DNA of 64,000 nucleotides from Merluccius polli (lineage: Eukaryota; Chordata; Actinopteri; Gadiformes; Merlucciidae). A model generated the notes under the pieces. It did no database searches, had not been told where the DNA came from, and worked only from the letters and a program-made list of their open reading frames with translations. Positions 35,970 through 46,560 of this stretch are shown piece after piece. Both the position numbers and the translations under genes were made by a program. Position 1 is the stretch's first letter, and every line of letters starts with the position of its first letter. The DNA lies in the NCBI GenBank assembly GCA_030340625.1, contig JAOPHQ010005757.1, positions 35,381 to 99,380 of the forward strand. Reading direction: 5' to 3'.

Positions 35970-36943
35970 TTAACGCATGGTGACAAACTCCTCAGAGGAG
36001 GTGGGATGGATGGCGATCGTCCTGTCGAAGTCTGCCTTGGTGGCGCCCATCTTAACGGCCACGGCGAAGCCCTGCAGCATCTCGTCGCAGCCCAGGCCCT
36101 GCATGTGCAGCCCCACCACCTAGTGAACAGAAGCACACTGAGCTTAAAGCAGCACTAACTCACTAACTGTCCCGTTCCTAGATTACACTGGTCTGGTATA
36201 TCGTCTAACATGTTAGTATGTCTCCTATGATCTTGAACATAGTAATCTATGCCATTTTGTCACCGTTACTAAACGAATTGCGTAATTCAGAAAAAAACCA
36301 AATGCACCTGTATGTTAAAGATGATGATGTAATGTATGCTAATGCTGCCGAGCGAAAGTCAAAGTAGGAAGACGTTTGAGAAAGACACGTCCATTTCTCA
36401 CCCCTCGAATGTAAATAGAACGCTATATATACAAATTGGGAAGTCGGATGCGTTTACACTTGTGTTTGATGTGGTCAGAATGCGTCCCAAACCACCTCCT
36501 GATGTGGTTCGATAGATCCGATCACTAATGCAACTTGGGTACATTTACACCTGGTTTTGTATGCGTTTTGGCAATATCCGATTGCCCAAAACACATGTTA
36601 ATGCCGGGTGTAAAGGGGGTCATAGTATTCGAGTTCGAGCTGAAACAGGGGGTTCACTTACACTTTAAAAACAGTGCCTTGGAAGATCATTTAAATCTTT
36701 CATTTCCAATGACTGACTTCATATTTCCTTTGCGGAATGGTAAAAGCATTATGAAGCTAAACATGCTATGCTAACAATCTATGCTAAAAAAAACAGCCTA
36801 GTGTGTTCATGATTTGTCACAGAAACCAACAGGGATGAAGTTCTACCTGGGTAGAAGCTCAGAACGGCACAACACTGGTTCAGTGACAATCAATTCAATG
36901 TCAGCATAACGCCCTTCAGTAAATCCCGATGGAAGAGTTGTCA

Positions 36944-36984
<41 letters not shown>

Positions 36985-39900
36985 GCGCGGACGCCTACCT
37001 TCTCCTCTGGGCCCACACACACCAGCTTCATGATGCACTGGGACTTCCTGCTGGTCATGGCATGGTACATTGGCGTGAAGGACGTTGTATATGTCTTCAC
37101 GTTCTCCTTCCCTTGGCTTGTAATCGCCTCCTCTGTGACACACACACACACACACACAGGTGCACAACACAACAAACAGAAAGGTTACAATAAGTACCAT
37201 TTGCAGAACAAATCTATTATACAATTGGGCATTTAGGAGACACTCAATCATCTCAACAACACATCAAATCTAAGTAACATCATTATGTTATGAGACGCTA
37301 GATATTGCCCATGCATGAATACAAAATGTTGTGCATTTCTTAACCTCATCCATAATAGCGGCAATCATAAACAGGAGGCTTACCCTCCGTCAGGCCAACG
37401 GTTCCTATGGGCGGATGGGCGAACACGACGGTGGGAATGGTTGAATAATCCAGCTTGGAGTCGGCTTTGCCCTCAAACAGTCTGTGTGCCAGCTTCCTGC
37501 CAGCAGCAATGGCCACTGTCCATACAAATCAGGTCACATCAGAACATCACCAACAACCACAATCAAAGCACACGACCACATTAAGACCACTGAACAGACA
37601 TTGGACAGTGGCCCATCGAAACAAGAACTGAACAGACGTTGAAGTCACTGAACTCGATCCATATCCAACAAATCAGAGAATTAACAGAAGCAGGATTTTC
37701 CTATGACAAAGAAGCCTTTGTTTGTTTTTTAAGTACAACTCCTACGATGACGACTATTCAGTTATTTACGGCCGGACCTTACCGGGTGTGAGCAGGGCTT
37801 TGCCGCAGACGTCTCCCAAGGCGTAGATCCCAGGCCGGCTGGTGTTCTGGAACTCATCCACCACAATATGGCCCCTCGCGTCCATCTCAATACCCTGGCA
37901 GTTGTGAACAGCCACACGCAACCGGATTAGCCAAAATACTGATTTTCAATATGTGAGAGGCAGAAGAAGCAGAGTCAAGTGTACAAATACTGTGGGGGGG
38001 GGGGGGGGGGGGGGGGGGTTGTAGGGGGTTTTGCATTACAACTTTTGACAACTATAGCTTGGAAAAAAAGCATTACGATATAATTACTGGGAGCCAATCC
38101 AGTAATCAATACAGTCACATCAAATCCTTGTTGGGTTTTGTATTTGTATTAATCCTGGATCCAAAAACATCTTTAGCATATGCCAATTCCAAAATAGCAA
38201 ATTTTAAAGGTTTAGTTTTCAGGCAGCCTCCTGTCTTTGGGCTCCAACAATTTGATCCCTGCTGAATAATTCATTGTCTGAGAAAAGGCCATCTTTCAAA
38301 GGGCCTTGCGGTGGTGTAGACCAGCAGTTCCCAAACTTTTTTTCCTGCGCACCCCCTTCTACATCCCAACCGGGTTGGCGCACCCCCAATCCCCACTTAA
38401 AAAAAAAAAAAAAAAAACGCAACAAAGCTTTGTTTTATCGCCATATAAAGACACATGTTTAATCATGCGCAAATAACCAGAACACGCATGACAATAACAA
38501 CATCAACAAAGTTTCAATATAATGCAACAAAGCTACGCACAAGCTTCCACTTTTAAGAGGATGAGTGACAGACACGGCTCAGTGACAGAAAGTAGGCCTA
38601 CGGTTATTTTCAGCCGCGTAAAAGAAAAATTGCAGCAATAGGCCTATTAAATGACCGTGGACCTATAGCATCATTATAACACAACGGTTATGGAAAATAC
38701 AACGACAGTACATTGAATTAAATTGCAATGAAGTTACAAACGATCCGCAACATTAAGAGAATAGGCTCCGAAACAGATGAACGGGCCGGGATCCCACCTC
38801 GGGCGGCGCGCGCTGGCCCTCACTTTCATTGCGCCGCGGGGTTTCGTAGGACCCTCCTTGGTCCGTGTTTCAAGACGGGTCGGGTGGGTAGCCGACAGGG
38901 ACAGTCCGTCCCGGTCGACAGTCACGCCGGGGGCGAGGGGGCCCCGTCCCCGACCCCCGTGAGGGGGGAGGAAGGCGCAGCGAGATACTGCGTCCGCGGC
39001 CCCGGGAAGCGGCGAGGTCGGAGCGGGGGGCGCTGTAAAGCCAGAGGCCGAAGCCGCCGGCCACCTTCGCCCCCGAACCCTTCCAAGCCGACCCAGAGCC
39101 GGTCGCGGCGCAGCGCCGCGGAGGAAAAGAAGAAGAAGAAGACAGCAGCTGCCTTCTTCTACGTTTCTATCAAAAACTAAGAAATTATAGTTTTTTTATT
39201 TAAAATAAAAGGGATTACAAAGGAAATGTTTACTGTTCATGTTTTTTTATTGTATGGAAAAATCCCACTTAAAAAACTGCACTGTAATTGTGTAATATTA
39301 TACCAGACCGCCATTACATTTTTCCTCTCGCGCACCCCCTGGTGGCAGCTCGCGCACCCCTGGGGGTGCGCACCACACTTCGGGATTCCCTGGTGTAGAC
39401 AATGTTTCAGCAAGACACCCCAGTATTTTCATTCACATAAACTGTGAATTCTGAAAAGCCCATCATGCAATATTATGAGAATTTGTATTACTTCTAGTGT
39501 CTGTACTCATTTGTATTGAATGATGCTAGTAATACATCTAATTATGCTTCTCTACTCCACAGCCGAAATGAAATATAGTAATAGTGGGTTTTGCATAATA
39601 TGCATAAATTACTTACAAGTAGTGGAAGTGTAAAATACAAGTAGAGGCATTGAGAGGAAACAGACTGGTTACCATCTGGCTGACGTTGAGTCCAGAAGTG
39701 TTGGGTTCCCTGCCGATGGCCCATAAGAGGCAGTCCACCTCTTCGATGATGCTGATCTCCTCTCCCTCGCTCTTCTTCTCGGGGTCCTTGGTGACGAGCG
39801 TGACTTCAAGGCCGCCAGCCGATTTCCTCACCGACCGGACCTGCGAGTTCTTCCACAACTCTATGCCGGAGTTTTCTATTTCTTTCGTGCAGTTTGCACT

Positions 39901-42433
39901 TATCAAGCTGTCGAAGTTTCTTAACACCTGTGTGCACAAATGTGGAAAGACGGAGAGAAAAAGTTAAAATGCGTAAAAGAAAGATGCGTAAAATAAGTTA
40001 ACACAAAAGGTTTAAATATATAAATAATTACAATATTTGAGCACTCCTATTAACAAAAGTTGACACACCAATTATGCATTCAGCCTCATAATGTCTCAGC
40101 CCTATCCCCAGAAGAAGACTTGCGGCGTCCCCTTTTTGATGGACAAGGCTCAGGGCAAATTCAACAGCAGCATTGTGAGCATAGCTGTAGATGCTTTAGC
40201 TTTGAGATGGACGTATTAGACGGGTTGAGTACCCGTTTCTTACCCCAGTCTGTCTGATTATCAGGGAGGTTTTGGACCCCAGGGTGGATAAAATCCCTGC
40301 CATCTCCACCGCGATGTATCCCGCGCCTACAATCACACTACGTCTGTTGGGTAAACATGCGTTAGAACCCGGACACAAATCATGTTAAAGCCTTCGAGTC
40401 ACTTGTGTAGACACCAAATGCTTACTTTGGCAGCTTTTCTAATTCGAAGAAGCCATCGCTTGTGATGCCCAGACTCGCACCTGCAATACACAAAAAATAA
40501 AAAAACCTTCTCAGCTACTTTTTTTTCCAGCAACTTCTGATAATTCATAATATGACATTTTCCACATTCACACCATGATCAACCACCTCAAGTGCAACTT
40601 CATTACCTGGAATCTGATCGTCGCTCAGTACAGTGGGGCGCCCTCCGGTGGCGATCAGGATGTGAGGCGCCGTGTACTTCTTTCCGTTCACCTCGATGGT
40701 TGGCTCAGCATCGTCCATGAAGCTGGCGTGACCTTCGATCGTCTTTATTTCAGCCTTCAAGAGACAGGGGGCGACATTGTTGCTTTGAGATTAAAAGCCA
40801 TTACCCTGAAGTTAGCACAGTTGAAGATATGATGTGTATGATATCACCCATCATGTGTTTAATGTGATTTAGGGTGCAGGCTTGGAGAGTACAGTTAAGG
40901 ACGTGTTTGAACAAACCTTGTCAAGGTTATTGCGGTAAATGTTATTCAGCCGACTGACATAGGCATCTCTTTTGCTCTTGAGGGTTCTGTAAAACACACA
41001 ACAAATATGTTGATGTCTTTATTATGATCATGTTATTGTGTCATAATTTACAAGCACACCAATAAATCTGCATCAAGTCTCTACAGGAATAGTTTGTCAC
41101 CGCTTTCTACGTGTTGTAGAGAAGGTTGGTTCATCTTTAAATAATTCAGCATTGTTTCCTCTAGTTCAGCCACAGCACAGCACCGCACCCAGTTTCCTAA
41201 GCAACCGTCACAGTGGGTAAGGGAAAACAACAAACTCGGCTCAACTGCCGATAGTAATAAGATAGTGATCTCTGTGCTCAAAAGAAGAAGCCCAAAGAGG
41301 GCAGTGGGTGCAGGAGTGGGAGCCACAACTGCATGAAAACAAGCCGTCCAACAGTATGCAAATGTCTGTTCAGTGCGTCAGCCGGAGGTACACAGGAAAA
41401 CTTACTCCCAGCGGAAATTTGAATGTCCGACTTCAAACCCGTAATCGGCGTGATCGTGGAGATATTCTGCATGGACGGCGGCGTTCCACATAACCTGTAA
41501 AACAGGATCATGTAAAAAAAAAAAAAAAAGATAAGGCCATTGCCAAGCACTGCCCACTAGGACGCCAGTTTGTATGTGTAACCTCCCCAACTGCCCCTAA
41601 ATGACTCGTCTCAATTCACTGTCGCTTCAGACAAAAGCTTACGCTAAATTACTACATAGTTCAAATAGTTCAAAGTGTGGGAAAGCGTGTCATCTCTTTT
41701 TTTAAATGAACTGTACTGTAACTACGATCAATAAACAAGAGCCACTATGGAGGATATTCATCATGGTAGGCCCCGCCCCCCCCCTGAGTTCAAGGTCACT
41801 ACCTCCACTAAGTTGCCATGAATAAACATTAATTAACATTAATAATAATAATAATAATAATGTATACATTACCTTCTTAGGGACACAGCCAACATTGACC
41901 TAGAGAGGGGGGGGAAATGTACAACATCATGATCAACATACAATAACCCTGATCAAAGAAAGATAAAAGTACTGTAATAGTTTCTCAGAATAGTTTTTAT
42001 GTCTAAAAGTATGCGTTATTAAACAAAAAGTTTAATAAGCCGTTAAGTTAATTAAAATTAAACAGCCATAACAGTGAAAACAGTGTGTGGGGGGGGGAGG
42101 GGAGGGGAACATCACGCCCCCCCACACCGGGGACCGGGAGGGACCAGGGGACGACCAGGAGGGACCGTCGGAACCGGGGGACCAGGGAGGACCGAGGGTA
42201 CCAAACAGCTGAACCCACCCCCCTAGACCCGTGTACACATAAACACATCCATCTCTATATATCTCCATTAAAGGGCGGTTACTCACGCAGGTACCTCCGA
42301 GTCTGTGGCTCTCCACCACGGCGGCGGACGCCCCCAGCTCCGCTGCGCGCCGCGCGCCCGCCAGCCCCCCGGAACCCCCGCCCACCACGATCAGGTCGAA
42401 CCGGGTCACCGCTGCATCCGCATCTGAAGCCAT
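35970..42433 (-). CDS. gsr: Glutathione-disulfide reductase, 12 exons
   Basis: This FAD enzyme regenerates reduced glutathione from GSSG with NADPH. Exons (minus): 42287-42433, 41873-41899, 41406-41494, 40917-40986, 40607-40754, 40426-40480, 40244-40343, 39673-39927, 37783-37894, 37384-37515, 36999-37132, 35970-36119. All junctions are GT-AG and in phase; the sum is 1419 nt, 472 aa plus stop. Visible features are the FAD motif VVGGGSGG, the redox pair in GGTCVNVGCVPKK (C49/C54), the NADPH-site GAGYIAVEMAG, ALGDVCGKALLTPVAIAAGR, and the C-terminal IHPTSSEE with the catalytic His461-Glu466. An in-frame TGA 30 nt upstream of the ATG fixes the start, so this transcript encodes a cytosolic form; a mitochondrial leader would need another first exon. 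The second exon is only 27 nt. The intron between 37894 and 39673 carries a hAT insertion. Confidence 0.96.
37987..38019. repeat. Poly-G tract in gsr intron
   Basis: A run of more than 20 consecutive G residues on the plus strand lies in the intron; it is C-rich on the gsr transcript strand. Confidence 0.9.
38322..39392. mobile_element. Complete non-autonomous hAT element in gsr intron
   Basis: The termini are CAGCAGTTCCCAAACTTTTT and, inverted, CAGGGAATCCCGAAGTGTG. The flanking 8-bp duplication GTGTAGAC (38314-38321 and 39393-39400) is perfect. Multiple GCGCACCCC subterminal repeats lie near both ends. At 1071 bp it has no transposase frame. Its interior holds a 28S rRNA-derived segment (listed separately). 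Confidence 0.88.
38784..39121 (-). pseudogene. 28S rRNA fragment (D2 region) captured in hAT element
   Basis: On the minus strand this reads as large-subunit rRNA: ACCGGCTCTGGGTCGG, then CGACCCGTCTTGAAACACGG (the universally conserved LSU stretch used for D1/D2 primers), ACCAAGGAG, then ACGAAACCCCGCGGCGCAAT and GAAAGTGAGGGCC through CCGAGGTGGGATCCCGG. Between ACCAAGGAG and the GGTCC.ACGAAACC block about 20 nt of normal 28S are missing. It is about 340 bp, far too short to function, and open frames across it are meaningless. Confidence 0.88.
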
Positions 42434-43003
42434 TCTCCTCCGCAGGTGGACCGCGTGTCTTCACACAGATACAGACGAAATGGTCAGTGTATGGAGGGGG
42501 TTAAGGGGAAGGCGGACCGTGCGTCCCGTAACCAGGAAGCCGGCGGGTGGGAGGGTCCAGTACTGAAAGCCAGTGCTGCTGTGTCATTGTGAATTACAAC
42601 AATGGTGTGGTGTACGTCCCAGTCCCAGACACGGGGGGGGTTCTGACACCTGGGGGGGGGCTACGGTAGGTGGACTGGACGCGGTACCGCACCGTCCGCA
42701 ATGGACTTTTAAGTGGTACTAAGTGGTACCACTCCCATCCGGAGAGAGAAACGCACAGAAAGTGGGTCAAATACACACATTCCGGGTCATGGATGTGCCT
42801 GGTTCTGCAGGCGTGCACACACATGTGCACACACACACACATGTGCACATGTGCCTAAAGTGTAAACATGGCTCACCTTCGTAGCGCCAGAGACACGGAA
42901 CCAGACAGCCGTCTGCTCAGCCTAATGGACGACATGACTGTACTACTACTACTGGGCTGTGTTTACGTGTTGTCGCTCATCTCTATGTGTGTGTGTGTGT
43001 GTG

Positions 43004-43049
<46 letters not shown>

Positions 43050-43955
43050 GGGGGGCGGCATTCAACAGCCCCCTATGACGACTTCCTGTACGCACCCGGA
43101 AGTTGCCGTTACTACTACTGCTGCTGCAGTTGTTGACGGAATTGCGATTCAATTCCTAAAACTTCATTATACACCACCAACCCCCCCCCCCCCAAACACC
43201 CATCGCCCATCAAACAGGTAATTTAACAGTTATTTAATTGTAGCGTGTTATTAATTGTCGTAGCGTAGGGGGGGGCGTTGTTATCGCGAGATCGACAGTG
43301 AAAAAAAAAACGTTTACCTTTTTTTTTTTTTTTTTTTTTTTTTTTACGTTGTCTACGTAGCTTACGTATGGCTGCGTAACGGCGCCCCCCTCCTCTCTCT
43401 CTCTGTGAATAGCCACGCGCTCTACGCATAGCGTCGCGCGCTACGAACAGAAATAGCCGTTGGTAGCTCGCGCCCCCCGGGCCGCACTTTCCGTCCCCGG
43501 AAAAATAAACCCGGAGAAATTGGCGACGCGACGGATTTTGCGCCGATGAGGCGAACATTTCGGATTTCAGGTCGGTGTTTGGCGCAAAACGCGCGATATA
43601 TGCGGTGTATTTTAATGGGGATTCAACGGTCACCAAACCCCACACCCAGACCCGTGTGCGGTAGGCAACACGGGCCTTCCTCCTCTTTGTGGTATGGCCG
43701 CTTCCTGTCGTGTCTGTGATTTGCGCTACAACAAGCTAGCAACACGTTATTGCTAACGTTTTGTGACTTTATGTAATCCTAACACGTTTTGTAAATGGTT
43801 AGGCTAACGTGGAAATCACGTCGAGAGAAAAAAAAAAAACCGTTTTCCGTTTGTTATGAGGGGGGTGGGGGGGTGTGTGTAGGGGGGGCGTTTCCAACGA
43901 CGTTTTCTCAGCCACGTACTGTCATGTCAAGACCTGTTTTTTTATTCACACTATT

Positions 43956-43987
<32 letters not shown>

Positions 43988-44121
43988 CAGGGAGTGGAAG
44001 GGACCAGGGACACCACCCTGGGATTGATGCCAGTATCTGGAGATGGATGTTTTCGCGTCGTCAATAACAGCCCCTCTGCTTCGGGAGTAACCCACGGGCC
44101 GATCCTACGCCACCGCCCATC
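42434..44121. promoter_or_regulatory. Bidirectional intergenic promoter region gsr / zinc-finger gene
   Basis: The two genes diverge from this 1.7-kb interval. The part at 43380-43700 is GC- and CpG-rich and probably drives the plus-strand zinc-finger gene. A 3' splice site (GTGTTTTCACAG) at 43980-43990 shows a noncoding first exon upstream of the coding exon. Simple repeats include GT at 42987-43003, GA at 43010-43038, poly-G at 43039-43055, poly-T at 43319-43345 and GT at 43957-43981. Confidence 0.45.
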
Positions 44122-46560
44122 ATGAATCACGTCAAACATCACAACGTGCCGGCGTCTCTGATGCGTCGGCCGGACTGCTTGGGTTTGAACGGCCTACTGG
44201 CCCCCCCGAAAGTTTTGTATTGCGACAAATGCGTGTTCTCCTCCACGCAGACCGAAGACTTTGAGAATCACATGCGGGAGCACCTGACTCGGTTTTACTG
44301 CTTTTACTGCAACCAGGTCTCCTACAGTAAGAAGGAGCTGGAGGTTCATCTGCTGCAGCACAAGTACCCGTTCCGGTGCCGGTACTGCGGACAAGGGTAC
44401 ATGAGGAGGGCGCCCCTGCTGAACCACATTGAGCGCTTTCACGGTAAAGACGTCGGCCCAGAGATCAACAACGCCCAGACCGCCGCGGTCGCGCCCGGAG
44501 GAGTACAAAGAACTAACGTGCCCACCGTGAAGGTCAGGATACCGGTACCTGTCGCGAGAAACGACCACGCCAACAAAAGCAGACAGCGCCGCCGAACGGT
44601 CGACTTGAACGTTCCCAAAGTTAGCCCAGAGCTAATATCCCCGGTGAAAAACTCTGTTCAGCATAACATGGCTTTAACAGTACCGCTTCCGGAAGAGGTC
44701 TCCATCCCCGCCGGCTGCATGGTGGAGCTGATCGAGGTGAAAACCGTGAACGGCACAAAGGAGCTGAAGCTGAGGCTCGTGTCGCAACAAGAAAAGAAAT
44801 CTGTGTTGGACGACACGGTGTTGCAGCACGCCGCATCAGTGAACCCCTTGTCGTCCACTCTGAACCAACGAAACCTCCTAAATTTGGAAAAAGCAGGAAA
44901 AAGAAGTGTTAACGGTAAGACACACGCGGCGAGGAGCGTTAGCGTGGAAGGCCCTGCCACCTTTCAGACTGTCGTCGACAAACCCGACATAAACGCGTTC
45001 TGCAGGGGCATGTTCGACCCAAAGAGGACACTGCAAGAATCGATGATCCGCAACGTGGAAATCCCCTACGCTTTACCAACCAAGGTGCCCAGAATCACTA
45101 ATTATCCGTCCAGGCAGGGCATGGCTGGACCCACAACACAGGGAGAGACCCTGAAACCTCAGACGGACCACCCTGCGCCTGTCATCACTGGCAAGACGGT
45201 CAAGAAGTTCCCCAGCGCTGCCAATCAGGCGAGCATTGGAGTGCTCCCATCCTGTAAAACGCCGCAGGGGGAAAACCACCTGGCGGTGGTACGTCCCGGA
45301 CTTCCCGCCAAGTTACAGGTAGCTGTGAAAGAGGAGCCCAACGACGTCGGTAATAAAACGACGGCTACCCCAGAGATAAAGGAAGAACCACTGAAACGGA
45401 GTAACCCAACTGGACTGAATGCAACATCCCCTCCCATTTCCTCGTGCGTTTCCACTACCGCCCATGCCAGCACAATGGCGGCGGCGTTATCGACGTGCAA
45501 AAGGAAGAATTTGGCCGTGGATTCGACGATACTGATGACCATGCTGAAGAGACCAGGAAGCACCCTGATCGATCCTGTGTCGACAAAACAAACTAAGATG
45601 GAGGATTGTTTATCTCTCCAGAAATCCTCCATTTGGTCCGAGTCAGGGACAGGCTGTCACAAGCCGTTTGAACCCTTTCCTATTATCTCATCCGTTTTCT
45701 CTTTAAGTCAACAGCAGGATGAGGTTCAGAGTTCGATTCAGCCCTTGGTGAAGGCATTGCGCGTCATAGTCATGAGGAAGGATAGCCCGTTGGCGCAGGC
45801 GTCTACAGATCACACTGAAACAACAGGTGTGTTTACCCAACCCAAGGAGGAGGTGTTGACAGCTTTTAGCCGTACCCAAGAGGACAAAAAGGATAATGCT
45901 GTTGGCATTAAAGGGTTACTGAACCAAGGATCATGTGATGTTGTCAAAAGTCAACCTTCAGAAAAGTTTTCTCAACAGACGCAAACTCAAGCTCAGAAGT
46001 ATTGCATTAAGGAAGAAACTTCCAGCACTCCAGCGAAGGACAGTCACCAAAAGAGTCCAGCTCCCTCCACCCAGCTTGAGTCATTGACCGCTCAACCGCA
46101 ATCCTGCATTAACAACACACTTAGCGATCCTCCCGTTGATAGCGATGGTCAAAGTCAAATGCCACAATCTGCCTTCAAGAAGGACGACGGCTCCTCGAAG
46201 TTCCTTACCGTATCTTTGGAAAGGATACATATGAACTTGTGGAAACCAAGGAAACGGGGCCCCAAGCTTTCCAAAACCAAGACTCCCCCTCCCACCAGGG
46301 GCTTGTGCCAAGAAGCCTTTCTTTACCCGGCACCCTTGAAAGTGGGACAGCCGGTGATACGCCCGGGACCAAATCAACCCGTTGTTGTGCTAAACCACCC
46401 CAAACCGACAGTCCCCAAAAGGACTGACGTAGACCACTTTGCAGAACCACAGGTATCTTCTGAGGTGCTTCCCAAGTGCCAAATCCTCAAGATGCGGTTG
46501 AGCAAAGTGATGGGGGAGAAGTACGAAGTGATTGGGTGTACTGTAGGGTTTTGTTCCTGA
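44122..46560 (+). CDS. znf518b: C2H2 zinc-finger protein, ZNF518-like
   Basis: This 812-aa nuclear protein is encoded in a single coding exon, as is common for ZNF518A/B. Three C2H2 fingers are grouped near the N terminus: C34/C37-H50/H54, C60/C63-H76/H80 and C86/C89-H102/H107. A conserved block near aa 193-220 (SIPAGCMVELIEVKTVNGTK, ELKLRLV) follows a basic stretch SRQRRRTV. Three KEE(P/T) sites preceded by Val/Ile (VKEEP, IKEEP, IKEET) match the SUMO-acceptor consensus. The rest is low-complexity Ser/Thr/Pro-rich. ZNF518 proteins are thought to act as chromatin-associated repressors. Assignment to ZNF518B rests on finger arrangement, the VELIEVK block and the adjacent CLNK-like gene, which neighbours ZNF518B at human 4p16.1. 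The mammalian protein is longer, so the tail has diverged or shortened. Confidence 0.72.
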   Translation: MNHVKHHNVPASLMRRPDCLGLNGLLAPPKVLYCDKCVFSSTQTEDFENHMREHLTRFYCFYCNQVSYSKKELEVHLLQHKYPFRCRYCGQGYMRRAPLLNHIERFHGKDVGPEINNAQTAAVAPGGVQRTNVPTVKVRIPVPVARNDHANKSRQRRRTVDLNVPKVSPELISPVKNSVQHNMALTVPLPEEVSIPAGCMVELIEVKTVNGTKELKLRLVSQQEKKSVLDDTVLQHAASVNPLSSTLNQRNLLNLEKAGKRSVNGKTHAARSVSVEGPATFQTVVDKPDINAFCRGMFDPKRTLQESMIRNVEIPYALPTKVPRITNYPSRQGMAGPTTQGETLKPQTDHPAPVITGKTVKKFPSAANQASIGVLPSCKTPQGENHLAVVRPGLPAKLQVAVKEEPNDVGNKTTATPEIKEEPLKRSNPTGLNATSPPISSCVSTTAHASTMAAALSTCKRKNLAVDSTILMTMLKRPGSTLIDPVSTKQTKMEDCLSLQKSSIWSESGTGCHKPFEPFPIISSVFSLSQQQDEVQSSIQPLVKALRVIVMRKDSPLAQASTDHTETTGVFTQPKEEVLTAFSRTQEDKKDNAVGIKGLLNQGSCDVVKSQPSEKFSQQTQTQAQKYCIKEETSSTPAKDSHQKSPAPSTQLESLTAQPQSCINNTLSDPPVDSDGQSQMPQSAFKKDDGSSKFLTVSLERIHMNLWKPRKRGPKLSKTKTPPPTRGLCQEAFLYPAPLKVGQPVIRPGPNQPVVVLNHPKPTVPKRTDVDHFAEPQVSSEVLPKCQILKMRLSKVMGEKYEVIGCTVGFCS

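Noticed and set aside
38728..39180. 150-codon frame rich in Arg/Gly/Pro
   Set aside because: The sequence is antisense 28S rRNA inside a hAT element; the frame is a by-product of GC content.
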